From Flavobacteriales bacterium (GTDB lineage: Bacteria; Bacteroidota; Bacteroidia; Flavobacteriales_E; Vicingaceae): a DNA stretch of 46,091 nucleotides. How positions within the stretch are numbered: position 1 is the first letter of the stretch; each line of letters begins with the position of its first letter. This document shows positions 31,717-40,838 of the stretch, piece after piece. The position numbers and the translations under genes were made by a program. The stretch covers positions 1-46,091 of the forward strand of contig JAJCYO010000012.1 in assembly GCA_029262875.1 (NCBI GenBank). Reading direction: 5' to 3'. The notes under the pieces were generated by a model. It made no database searches. It saw nothing but the letters and a program-made list of their open reading frames with translations, and was not told the origin of the DNA.

Positions 31717-32718
31717 TTATTTGTTATTATTATATTGGTTTTCTATAAATTCTGCTATCCAAATTTGGATGTTTTTTTTCTGAGAGTCAGTTGCATCAGC
31801 AAATGCATGATTTACACCTTTTAAAATATGAAATTCATTTTTAACATTTAAAGCTATTAGTTTGTTTTTTAGATGAATAGACTGAGATACTGGAACTAAT
31901 ATGTCTTTTGATCCATGGATAATCAAAGTAGAAGGTATCTCTTTGTTGAGATAAAAAATTGGAGAAAATTTATCTGTAAATTGTTTAGCTTTTATAGAGT
32001 CCTTAATGGGATCAAAGCCAAATAAATATTTCGTTAGATTAAAGTACTCATTTAATGATTCTGGCAATTTTTCTAAATAAGTATTTAAACTATCATTTAC
32101 TTGGCTCTGAAGAAGATTTCCAAGATCGTTAGGCCCATATATATCAACTACATAATCAAAATTAGGTTTTGGGTAACCAATGGAAAAATCCGAAGGCTTT
32201 GCATAAGCAGTTAACATGGCTAAATGCGCTCCAGCTGACTCTCCAAATACACCAAAATTATTTAAATCAAAATTATAATTGTTCGCATTATCTTCTATCC
32301 ATTTAATGGCATCAAAAGCATTAATAACACAGTCTGGTATAGGTGATTTTCCATCATGAGCTATTGTATACTCTGGACTAATAATTGCATACCCTTTATC
32401 TCTAAGCATTTTAATAGCCCCATTTACTCTATTGAAATTAATAGCTTCTTTTCGCCCAGCAACCCAAGCACCACCATGAAAGTATAATATAACAGGTGAT
32501 TTTTCGAATACTTTTTTAGTAGGATAATAGATATCTAAGGATAAATCCTTTTTATATTCTATTCCATAATCGATGTCCCCATGTGTTATGGGTGCACCAT
32601 TCGAATACAAAAAATACAAAAAAGCAGATCCAATCGAAAAAATAGTGACAATTATAATTAGTATAAATATTTTAAATTTTAACATTTTCAGTTTCCTATG
32701 ATTATAACAATCTTTCAA
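31717..32718 (-). CDS. Alpha/beta hydrolase, membrane-anchored esterase-like
   Basis: The product has 333 residues (a start at Met12 is also possible). A signal-anchor (about 13-38) is followed by a hormone-sensitive-lipase/BD-FAE-like domain with the oxyanion motif HGGAW (81-85), nucleophile elbow GESAG (about 159-163), and later HGSKD and GVNHAF that supply the acid and His. It probably hydrolyses carboxyl esters at the cell envelope. The SDR downstream may act on the same compound. Confidence 0.86.
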   Translation of the reverse strand: MKDCYNHRKLKMLKFKIFILIIIVTIFSIGSAFLYFLYSNGAPITHGDIDYGIEYKKDLSLDIYYPTKKVFEKSPVILYFHGGAWVAGRKEAINFNRVNGAIKMLRDKGYAIISPEYTIAHDGKSPIPDCVINAFDAIKWIEDNANNYNFDLNNFGVFGESAGAHLAMLTAYAKPSDFSIGYPKPNFDYVVDIYGPNDLGNLLQSQVNDSLNTYLEKLPESLNEYFNLTKYLFGFDPIKDSIKAKQFTDKFSPIFYLNKEIPSTLIIHGSKDILVPVSQSIHLKNKLIALNVKNEFHILKGVNHAFADATDSQKKNIQIWIAEFIENQYNNNK

Positions 32719-32766
32719 ATTTCATTTCTCTTTTCGAATCTCGAAGAATCCAGAATATAACACAAG

Positions 32767-33738
32767 TTAGAAAGAATAACCTATAATAATCCCTCCATAT
32801 TGATGAATTCTACTTGATGAGAAATTCTTTGAATTAAATTGAACCATATAACGTAAGAAAAGTCTTTTATAATAAAGATTAACTCCAGTTCTAAGATGAT
32901 ATTGACGAGATAATATTTCCTGTTTACTCAGCCCAATAACCTTATTTTTACCTAACACTCCTCCTTGCAGAGTCGCATCATAAAAAACACGTTGATATTT
33001 AGCCTCAAACAACCATTCCCAAACTAAAGTTTTTTTTGTATCCTCTGATTTTGAAGTGTTCTTTAATGTCTTAATTACATTTCCAAATTTGAAGAGTAAT
33101 CCCACACTTATTTTATCAGTTAAAGTTCCAACTCTTAGCTCTCCAAAAGGTAAAAGATGATTAGCTACCCTATCATTAAAAAAACCTTTTTCTATCCGAA
33201 ACTGATAATCGATAAGATAAGCATTGCTTAATTGGTTCTCCCAGCCTTCAGGTAAATCTGATCCTATTGTTTTGTGAACATATGTTTGCATTTCTTCGCC
33301 TTTTGCTGCGGGTCCTAGTATGCCAATTCCAATTTCGTTTCCAATTTTTAAATGTTTATCTAAATTTATTATTGTTGAAAAATTCGATAGCATCACATAG
33401 GCGGTGTATGGGCGATCATTTTCTATGCTGTTTGGGGATGTAATCGAAAATGGAGTGAATATTCGTTGTTCAATTCCAAACCCACTGAAAGAAATAAGAT
33501 TTGGAGTTTTTGATTTCAGAATTAGTTGTGCAGGAGTGTTCTTTAGAGTTTTGTGTACATAAGTTAGAGCTATTCCAGCGGTATAATAATAATCGGTTTG
33601 GAACAGAAGATCATTTTCGGATTCTAAAAGAAGGTGAACCTTTCGTTGATTGAAATTGAGTGATGTTTCTGTTCGTTGTCCAAATGAAAATGGGCTAAAA
33701 TAGGCTAAAAATAATACTAGACTGAAGCTTTTAATCAT
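32767..33738 (-). CDS. LpxR-family outer-membrane lipid A deacylase
   Basis: The product has 323 residues. A signal peptide (about 1-20, ending SFGQ) precedes an outer-membrane beta barrel with the LpxR start pattern ESENDLLFQTDYYYTAGI (34-51, compare END and the T-D-x-x-Y-T-x-G block). LpxR removes the 3'-acyloxyacyl chain of lipid A. The remaining active-site residues cannot be located with certainty. Being transcribed ahead of an esterase and SDR suggests a lipid-modifying set. Confidence 0.82.
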   Translation of the reverse strand: MIKSFSLVLFLAYFSPFSFGQRTETSLNFNQRKVHLLLESENDLLFQTDYYYTAGIALTYVHKTLKNTPAQLILKSKTPNLISFSGFGIEQRIFTPFSITSPNSIENDRPYTAYVMLSNFSTIINLDKHLKIGNEIGIGILGPAAKGEEMQTYVHKTIGSDLPEGWENQLSNAYLIDYQFRIEKGFFNDRVANHLLPFGELRVGTLTDKISVGLLFKFGNVIKTLKNTSKSEDTKKTLVWEWLFEAKYQRVFYDATLQGGVLGKNKVIGLSKQEILSRQYHLRTGVNLYYKRLFLRYMVQFNSKNFSSSRIHQYGGIIIGYSF

Positions 33739-33776
33739 AACATAAGAAGTCTATACAAAATTAATGAACAAAAAAA

Positions 33777-33813
33777 GTTGAGAGAGCCTTGAGATACTTA
33801 AGGTCCTCTCAAC
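33777..33813 (-). terminator. Intrinsic terminator of the efflux operon
   Basis: On the - strand GTTGAGAGGACCTT pairs with AAGGCTCTCTCAAC around an AGTATCTC-like loop and is followed by seven T residues. It lies 37 bases after the ACP-like gene and just before the LpxR gene. Confidence 0.82.
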
Positions 33814-33849
33814 CTTTCACCATTAATCACGTAATTAAATGGTTCTAAC

Positions 33850-34098
33850 CTAACTAATTATCAATTTGTATTTTTTTATTTGATTAATCAACTCATCTAA
33901 TGTTTCAAGCTCATATAATCCTTCATCTGCTCTAAAATTTAATTTACCTTCTAATTTCATTATTAACTCTACAAAAGCAATTTTGTCAATGCCCAAATCT
34001 TCTAAAGAAGTTGACAGGCTTGTTTCAGATATTTCAATATCCAATACTTCATCTAAAGTGTTCAAAATTGTCTCATAATAGATTAAAGTATTATTCAT
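33850..34098 (-). CDS. Acyl-carrier-like protein lacking the carrier serine
   Basis: The product has 82 residues with a four-helix ACP fold pattern. The motif that normally reads D-S-L/I around the phosphopantetheine serine is LGIDKIAFVEL (35-45): the Asp is D38, but the Ser is K39, so it cannot be converted to a holo carrier. The second helix (FVELIMKLE) is otherwise normal. It is the last gene of the RND efflux operon, 18 bases after the pump. A regulatory or binding role is more likely than acyl transfer. Confidence 0.78.
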   Translation of the reverse strand: MNNTLIYYETILNTLDEVLDIEISETSLSTSLEDLGIDKIAFVELIMKLEGKLNFRADEGLYELETLDELINQIKKYKLIIS

Positions 34099-34116
34099 GT
34101 AAATAGTTTCCTTGTG

Positions 34117-37100
34117 TTATTTTATGACTCTATACTTGAATTTTTCTACCAATAAAAACATTACAGGAACTATGACCAAGGTTAGAAATGTAGCAAAGGT
34201 TAACCCAAAAATAATAGTCCATGACATTGGACCCCAGAATACAACATTATCTCCTCCAAAATAAATTTGAGGATCTAATTCTGAAAATAACGTAAAGAAG
34301 TTAATATTCATTCCAACTGCTAAAGGCATTAATCCCAAAACAGTAGTAATTGCAGTTAAAAGCACAGGCCTTAATCTTGTCTTCCCCCCTTCAATAATTG
34401 AATTAGTAACTTCATCTATCGGTAACTTTTCTTTCTCATCTAACCCAAATTCTAATTTCTTTCGTTCAATTACCAACTTGGTGTAATCAAGTAAAACTAT
34501 TGCATTATTCACCACAATTCCAGCCAATGAAATAATACCAATCATTGTCATCATGATAACGAAATCCATCTGGAAAATAATCAACCCCAACAACACTCCA
34601 ATCAGGCTAAATACAACTGATCCAACAATAATAACAGGAGCAGAAATAGAATTAAACTGTGCCACTATTATTAAAAAGATAAGGAATACCGCTATCATTA
34701 ATGCTCTACTTAAAAAACTCATTTCTTTAGCTTGCTCTTCTTGTTGGCCAGTAAATAAAAAGTGATGTTTTTCATCTATCGGGTAGTCTTTAAGTACTGC
34801 TCTAATATTTTCAACCACTTCGGTAGGGTTTGCACCTTCAATAACGTTAGACTGAATAGTCACTAAACGTTTTAAATTTTTTCTCTTAATGGCACTAAAT
34901 GTGCTCGATTTTTCTGCTGTAGCTACTGCTGAAATAGGAACTTGACTAATTTTGCCATTGCTTGGATCTCTAAAGGTGATTTTTTGATTAATTAAATTAT
35001 CCATATTATAACGAGTAGCATCACTCATTCTTAACATTATTTTATAATCATCCTCTCCTTCTTTGTACTTGGATATTTCTTTTCCAAACAAACCAGTACG
35101 AATGGTTGATCCTATTTGAGAGGTAGATAAATTAAACCGTTTTGCTTTTTGCCTATCCACATTTACAATTATTTCTGGTTTTCCTGTTTGAATGTCTAAA
35201 TTTAATTTTTCAATTCCATAGATATTGGATCTGTTTATGAATTTTTGCATTTCTTCGGCTTCATCTATAAGAGCTTCATAGTCATCACCATATAATTCAA
35301 TATTAACAGGCTTCCCTTGTGGTGGGCCTGCGGCATCCTTATCTACAATAATTTTAGCACCGGGAATTTCTCTAACTATGTCCCGGACTTCGTTCATTAT
35401 CTGATTCGTTTTCAATCCTTTTCGTTCACTGTATTTTACAAATGAAATGGTAATCCGAGCCTTGTTGGGTGTTTCCCCCATTGAAACACCTTGTGCGGGA
35501 TCGGAAGTACCTTGACCTACTTGACCAATAATAGATTCTATCATGAAATTTCTTGATGTTTTTTCTCCATCTACTTCAATTTCAGTGTTAAAATAATTCA
35601 TTACCTTTTTTTCTACATCTATCGCAATTTTGTTGGTGGCTTCTATATCCGTTCCAACAGGTTGCTCTATAAATATATTTAAATAATTAGGCATGTTAAC
35701 AGGGAAAAATTCTACCTTAGGTGTTGCCAATCCCATTAAGATAAATGAAGATATTAATAGCCCGAAAGTTCCTAAAATCCAAAAAACAGGTTTTCGTCCT
35801 CCTAAAACATAAGTTAAAAAACGCTGATAAAATAAATCCAACTTTGGAAGTATTTTCTCTTGGAAATAAGTAGTTGCCGGACTATAAAAATAAGTGGAAG
35901 TAAGTATGGTCAATCCTGCGGCAATTAGAATATTTCCGTAAGCCATTGACCCAATAAAATCAATTACCAAACCAAACAATACCAATGAGGTTGATATAAT
36001 TATAATCTTTTTCTTATTCGCAGGTTTTTCTTCTAGCTTCATAAAAACAGCCGTAAAAACAGGGTTAATGACTAAAGCAACGAACAATGAAGACCCTAAC
36101 ACAATCATTAATGTTAAGGGTAAAAACTTCATAAATTCTCCCATCTGTCCAGGCCAAATTGCTAAAGGTAAAAATGCAGCTAAAGTAGTTGCTGTTGAAG
36201 CAATTATTGGCCAAGCGACTTCGCCAGCACCATGTATCGCTGCTTGTACAGGGGAGTATCCCTCGTCCATTAGTCGATAAATATTCTCAACAATTACAAT
36301 GCCATTGTCTACCAACATTCCTAATGCAAGAACCAAAGCAAACAAAACAATCATATTAAGGGTTACTCCAAGAGCCCCTAAAATCATAAAAGAAATAAAC
36401 ATTGATAAGGGAATAGCAAGTCCAACAAATAATGCATTCCGTAAACCTAAAAAGAAGAGTAAAACACCAACAACCAACAGCATCCCAAACAGAATACTGT
36501 TTTCTAATTCACTTACCTGCGTTCTTGTTTTCTCAGACATATCAGCAGTAATTGAAATGGCTAAACTTTTAGGGAATTCAGATGCTTTAAGATTTTCTAT
36601 GATATCATTAATAGCATCAGAGGCATCTAATAAATTAGCTCCTCCTCGTTTAAATACATCACACATAACCACTGGCTGACCAAATTCACGTGCAAATGAT
36701 TCTCTATCTTTTTCCTCAAATTCAACAATAGCGACATCTCTTAGATAAACAATATTTCCCTTTTCCTGTTTAATGATGACATTTTTTATTTTTTTCCAAT
36801 CTTTAAAATCCCCTATCGTTCTTACTGTTCTCCTAATATCATCTACAATTATATCTCCTCCTGAAATAGTAACATTCTCAGCTCCAATAGCGTTTTCAAT
36901 GTCTCTAAAACTTATTTGCATAGATTCCATTTTCTGAACATCTACTTTTAATTTTACTTCTTTTTCCTGAATCCCCCTTATGTCCACTTTTGTAATTTGT
37001 GGTAAGTCCTCTATTTTATCTTCAATAATTTCTGCATAATCTTTTAGCAATTCAGACGAGAAATCGCCAGATAAATTAATATTCATTACTGGCCTTAGTT

Positions 37101-37551
37101 CTGAAAAATTCATTTCAAAAACATTAGGCTCAGCAGGTAAATCATCTGGGAAATCAGCATCACTTTTAGCTTTATCTACAGCATCTTTTACTTTTCTTAA
37201 TGCCTCCTTTGGAGTAACGCTAAAGTCAAATTTAATTTGAATAGAAGAATACCCTTGAATTGACGAGGAAGATATTTTATCAATCCCTGTAATAGAATTA
37301 ATTTCTTTCTCTAATGGACGTGTAATTAATTTCTCAACATCTGTTGGAGAGTTCCCCGGATAGGGAGTCCCAACATATATTTCTGGAATCACAATTTCAG
37401 GAAAAGCTTCTCTAGGCATAGAGATATATGATACTGCACCAGTAAGTAGCACGATTGCAGTTAATACAAATACGGTTGTCCTGTTTTTAACGGCTAGCGT
37501 AGTTAAACCAAAACTTTTGAGCCCTTTATTTTTATCGTTTTCTTCTTGCAT
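34117..37551 (-). CDS. RND-family efflux pump, inner-membrane subunit
   Basis: The product has 1144 residues, slightly longer than typical AcrB/MexB-type pumps (about 1040) because of an insertion in the central membrane region. An N-terminal membrane helix (about 27-45) leads to the porter domain, and the second membrane block has GMLVDNGIVIVENIYR (about 411-426), which holds the Asp of the proton relay. The second half repeats this with SLAGIVVNNAIVLLDY. It exports drugs or lipid-like compounds together with the adaptor and TolC protein encoded upstream. Confidence 0.95.
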   Translation of the reverse strand: MQEENDKNKGLKSFGLTTLAVKNRTTVFVLTAIVLLTGAVSYISMPREAFPEIVIPEIYVGTPYPGNSPTDVEKLITRPLEKEINSITGIDKISSSSIQGYSSIQIKFDFSVTPKEALRKVKDAVDKAKSDADFPDDLPAEPNVFEMNFSELRPVMNINLSGDFSSELLKDYAEIIEDKIEDLPQITKVDIRGIQEKEVKLKVDVQKMESMQISFRDIENAIGAENVTISGGDIIVDDIRRTVRTIGDFKDWKKIKNVIIKQEKGNIVYLRDVAIVEFEEKDRESFAREFGQPVVMCDVFKRGGANLLDASDAINDIIENLKASEFPKSLAISITADMSEKTRTQVSELENSILFGMLLVVGVLLFFLGLRNALFVGLAIPLSMFISFMILGALGVTLNMIVLFALVLALGMLVDNGIVIVENIYRLMDEGYSPVQAAIHGAGEVAWPIIASTATTLAAFLPLAIWPGQMGEFMKFLPLTLMIVLGSSLFVALVINPVFTAVFMKLEEKPANKKKIIIISTSLVLFGLVIDFIGSMAYGNILIAAGLTILTSTYFYSPATTYFQEKILPKLDLFYQRFLTYVLGGRKPVFWILGTFGLLISSFILMGLATPKVEFFPVNMPNYLNIFIEQPVGTDIEATNKIAIDVEKKVMNYFNTEIEVDGEKTSRNFMIESIIGQVGQGTSDPAQGVSMGETPNKARITISFVKYSERKGLKTNQIMNEVRDIVREIPGAKIIVDKDAAGPPQGKPVNIELYGDDYEALIDEAEEMQKFINRSNIYGIEKLNLDIQTGKPEIIVNVDRQKAKRFNLSTSQIGSTIRTGLFGKEISKYKEGEDDYKIMLRMSDATRYNMDNLINQKITFRDPSNGKISQVPISAVATAEKSSTFSAIKRKNLKRLVTIQSNVIEGANPTEVVENIRAVLKDYPIDEKHHFLFTGQQEEQAKEMSFLSRALMIAVFLIFLIIVAQFNSISAPVIIVGSVVFSLIGVLLGLIIFQMDFVIMMTMIGIISLAGIVVNNAIVLLDYTKLVIERKKLEFGLDEKEKLPIDEVTNSIIEGGKTRLRPVLLTAITTVLGLMPLAVGMNINFFTLFSELDPQIYFGGDNVVFWGPMSWTIIFGLTFATFLTLVIVPVMFLLVEKFKYRVIK

Positions 37552-37570
37552 TCTTTAAAATTATAAGGGT

Positions 37571-38710
37571 TTAGTTTTCTTCAACAATTATTTTAACCAA
37601 CTCTCCATTTTGGATGCTTCTGGCTCCTTTATCAATGAATTTTTCACCACCATCTAACCCCGATAAAACAATCGTATGTTTTTCATAAGATAAACCGGTC
37701 TTGATCACCACTTTTTTAGCCACTTCCATTTTCCCTTCTTTCACCACTATATAAATATACTCGTTCCCTTTTCTATCTTGCTGAATAATTCTTGAAAGTA
37801 CAACTACAGCAGTATCCTTCTTATAATCCAAAATTTTCACATCTGCCAGTAAATTCGGCTTCACATTTTCATTAAACTCAGTTAAATCAATATTGATTAT
37901 AAACGTTCTGTTATTTGGGTTGATAAAATTTCCAGTTCGAGTTATTTTAGAAGCAAACTCTTTATTCAAAGCTGGGAAAAATACTTTTGCTTTATTCCCC
38001 TCTTTGATTGTTTCTATGTAGTTTTCTGAAACATCTGCTTTTAAATAAGCATCATTGAAATTTATAACTCTCAATGCAGGAGCCACAGGGTTTACTGCCT
38101 CGCCAACTTTATGGTTTATTTCATCTATAACTCCAGAAAATGGAGCTCTAATGGAATACATATCCAACTGTTCTTTTAGTGTTTTTAGTTTCTGTTCCAA
38201 TGATTCTTTATTAGCTTTTATTTGAAGGTATTGAACTTCAGAGCCTATTTTATCTTTCCATAACCGATCTTGTTTTTCAAAAATATCTTTTGCAAGCTTA
38301 TAACTAGTTTCTACCTCTTTAATCGTTGAAGACAATGTTCCAGCATCTAATTGAATGATCAAATCACCCTTATTAACCTTAGTACCTTCTCTAAAACGAA
38401 TAGCGATTATTTTGCCTGGGACTTCTGGGTAAACCAATGCATTTCCACCTATTTCAACACTCCCTTGTACTTCAACAAAATGCTCAAAAGCTCTAGTTTC
38501 TATGGTGTTGACAGTAATTAAGGGGAGTTTTATGGTCGTATCTAACGTTTTTAGTTCTTGGTCAATAGATGCTATTTGTTGAGCAATATCGTCATAGATT
38601 GTTTTTAACGAATCTTTCTTTTGTTGTAAAATGGTGACATCACTAGTTGTTGATGAGCCACACGCAGCAAGAATTACTACTAGACTTAAATATATTAAAC
38701 TTTGTTTCAT
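37571..38710 (-). CDS. RND efflux periplasmic adaptor subunit
   Basis: The product has 379 residues. A lipoprotein signal ends in LAAC with C17 lipidated. A short coiled coil (about 28-60) precedes the adaptor core: a lipoyl-like half (VYPEVPGKI, REGTKVNKGDLI), a helical hairpin (about 125-170), the second lipoyl half (IRAPFSGVIDEI) and beta-barrel and proximal domains. It couples the pump to TolC. It is 19 bases upstream of the pump gene. Confidence 0.94.
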   Translation of the reverse strand: MKQSLIYLSLVVILAACGSSTTSDVTILQQKKDSLKTIYDDIAQQIASIDQELKTLDTTIKLPLITVNTIETRAFEHFVEVQGSVEIGGNALVYPEVPGKIIAIRFREGTKVNKGDLIIQLDAGTLSSTIKEVETSYKLAKDIFEKQDRLWKDKIGSEVQYLQIKANKESLEQKLKTLKEQLDMYSIRAPFSGVIDEINHKVGEAVNPVAPALRVINFNDAYLKADVSENYIETIKEGNKAKVFFPALNKEFASKITRTGNFINPNNRTFIINIDLTEFNENVKPNLLADVKILDYKKDTAVVVLSRIIQQDRKGNEYIYIVVKEGKMEVAKKVVIKTGLSYEKHTIVLSGLDGGEKFIDKGARSIQNGELVKIIVEEN

Positions 38711-38752
38711 TCCAATTTATTTTATAATTATTTTCTAAAAATTACTTTTTGA

Positions 38753-40111
38753 TTAGTTATTTCCCAATGCTTTTTTAAGAGCAGATTTTGCATTTAATAA
38801 ATCTAAAATTGATTTGATATACATTCCTTCTGTTGAAAGCATTTGTACTTGTGATTGAGTCAATTCTAAACTAGTAATGGTACCTTCTTTGAATTTCTTA
38901 ACCATTTTATCATAAATACTTTTTGCCAATGCTAAACTCTGTTGCTGATTATAATAAGTGTCATAAGCTGAATTATAGGTGGACTGTGCAGTTTGAGCTT
39001 TTAAAGTTAAACTCTGTTCCACTTGTTTAGAAGTAGTTATTGCTTTTTCATATTCAATTTTCGCTTGCCCCATTTTTGCCAAGCGCATCCCACTTGTTAA
39101 TATTGGGATTTTTAAACTTAACCCCCATAACGTTGTTGGGTAGTATTTGCCACCACTAAATGCATCAAAATCATTACTCATATTAGATTGCTGATGACTA
39201 AAAAAAGCTGATAAAGAAGGTGCAAATGAGTATTTTTCTTTACGGTAATTTAGTTTCATCAGCCTCTCGTTAGTTTGAATCAATTGATAGTCTATATGGC
39301 TTGTGAATTCAAATTTTTGAGTTAGCACGGCTGACGATTCTTCTCCTGTTTCAATTAATAATAGTAAATCATCTGTAAGTTCAATGGGTTGACTAATATC
39401 TAACCCCATTTGAAATTTTAGTAGATTCTGAGCAATTTCTGCTTGCCTTTTCGCTTGGTCAACGGCATTTTTTAGGTTAATCAAATTCAATTGAAGTTGA
39501 TCAACAGTTTGTTCTTCAATTAACCCTTCCTTATATGTCTTTTTTGTTCCTTCCAATAGAGATTCTACGGATTCGTAATTTTCTTGTAACACTTTTTGAT
39601 TTTCTGCCGCTACCAAAACGGTATAATAAGCTTGGGCAACCAGATCTTCAACCTCTTGTTCAGTCTTTTTCTGAGTGTTTATCGATAGTTCTTTATATGT
39701 TTTTGCTGCCTGTAGACCAACAATGTAAGAGCCATCAAAAATTAATTGGGAAGCTGATATCGTAGCTGAATTATTATAATTTAATCCAAATTGAAGTTCT
39801 GCGAGTTCGTCAGCAGGAGCATTAGGATTAAAAGCACTCGCAGGGGCCAAACTGGTTGGAATATCAATAAAATTTTGAATTTTAGCTTCAGCCATCACTT
39901 GGGGTAACCCTATTGCAGTAGTTTCCCAAACTTTCTTTTTCGCAATATCAATATCTCTAGAAGCATTTAATATACTGTAGTTATTCTTCAACGCATATTC
40001 TTGAGCTTGTTTTAAACTAAACGAATTTCCATTTTCTTGAGCCTCAGTGATAAAAGGCAACAATACTAATATCAAGAACAAAAGTGCTGCTGACTTATAA
40101 TTAAAAATCAT
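38753..40111 (-). CDS. TolC-family outer-membrane efflux channel
   Basis: The product has 452 residues. A signal peptide (about 1-24, ending TEAQ) is followed by two TolC-type helical repeats with long coiled coils (about 30-230 and 250-445; FSLKQAQEYALKNN opens the first). It provides the outer-membrane exit for the RND pump. It overlaps the TetR gene upstream by 11 bases, so the regulator and channel are translated together. Confidence 0.94.
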   Translation of the reverse strand: MIFNYKSAALLFLILVLLPFITEAQENGNSFSLKQAQEYALKNNYSILNASRDIDIAKKKVWETTAIGLPQVMAEAKIQNFIDIPTSLAPASAFNPNAPADELAELQFGLNYNNSATISASQLIFDGSYIVGLQAAKTYKELSINTQKKTEQEVEDLVAQAYYTVLVAAENQKVLQENYESVESLLEGTKKTYKEGLIEEQTVDQLQLNLINLKNAVDQAKRQAEIAQNLLKFQMGLDISQPIELTDDLLLLIETGEESSAVLTQKFEFTSHIDYQLIQTNERLMKLNYRKEKYSFAPSLSAFFSHQQSNMSNDFDAFSGGKYYPTTLWGLSLKIPILTSGMRLAKMGQAKIEYEKAITTSKQVEQSLTLKAQTAQSTYNSAYDTYYNQQQSLALAKSIYDKMVKKFKEGTITSLELTQSQVQMLSTEGMYIKSILDLLNAKSALKKALGNN

Positions 40112-40727
40112 GATTATTATCTTTAAATCGGTTAACTAAAAACTTTATTCCATTTGCATTAGCTATGCCACGAATATGGTAACGGGCAATTTCTTTATGG
40201 AGCGTAGAGAAATTATATTTGTGTGAAGGGAACATGTCAAAATCAAATATTTTATTAATCATATTGACATATACACTTGCAATAATTTCAGGGTTTACGT
40301 TTTCCCGATACACTCCTTGTGCTATTCCAGTATTAATGTTTTCTATAATCATATCATAAACAAAACATTTTTTATGATCCTCCATTACTTTCCATGCTTC
40401 AGGATAATGTTTCTGTAAATCATACATTACTGCGGGTTGAACAGATTGTAGTTTTTGACTTATTCTTTCATTGATAGCTAACACTTCATCAATAGCGTTT
40501 TCTTCTTTAATTGCAATATCTTTAAGCAAGCACTGATCCTCGTTGACTGCTAATTCAATTGCCTTTCTAACCAAATCCTTTTTATCAGAAACATATTGAT
40601 ATAGTGTTTTTTTAGAAATGCCTAAGTGACTGGAAATATCGTCCATCGTAAGGCTTTTAATTCCGTACTTCATAAATAATTCAGTAACGGTAATTAAAAG
40701 TTCCGCTTCTTTATCTTTTTTGTTCAT
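40101..40727 (-). CDS. TetR/AcrR-family regulator of the efflux operon
   Basis: The product has 208 residues. The DNA-binding domain (about 8-55) reads LFMKYGIKSLTMDDISSHLG and then ISKKTLYQYVSDKKDLV. The ligand-binding part is helical and similar in outline to the other TetR-like protein at 30160. As first gene of the operon it probably represses its own promoter. The site at 40749-40778 contains a near-palindrome. Confidence 0.92.
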   Translation of the reverse strand: MNKKDKEAELLITVTELFMKYGIKSLTMDDISSHLGISKKTLYQYVSDKKDLVRKAIELAVNEDQCLLKDIAIKEENAIDEVLAINERISQKLQSVQPAVMYDLQKHYPEAWKVMEDHKKCFVYDMIIENINTGIAQGVYRENVNPEIIASVYVNMINKIFDFDMFPSHKYNFSTLHKEIARYHIRGIANANGIKFLVNRFKDNNHDF

Positions 40728-40748
40728 TTCAATAAATTTTCAAGAGTC

Positions 40749-40778
40749 CAAAAATAGAAAACATTTTTTGTTTACAAA
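40749..40778 (-). promoter_or_regulatory. Promoter of the TetR-RND operon
   Basis: On the - strand TTTG, 18 bases, then TATTTTTG gives an excellent Bacteroidota promoter, 22 bases before the TetR start. The spacer carries GTAAAC-N7-GTTTTC, an imperfect inverted repeat suitable as a TetR operator. Confidence 0.7.
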
Positions 40779-40838
40779 GTTTTTTAAGGTTCATAAATAA
40801 TATTGTTACGAATAAAGGGTTTATTCTCATGACCCTCT

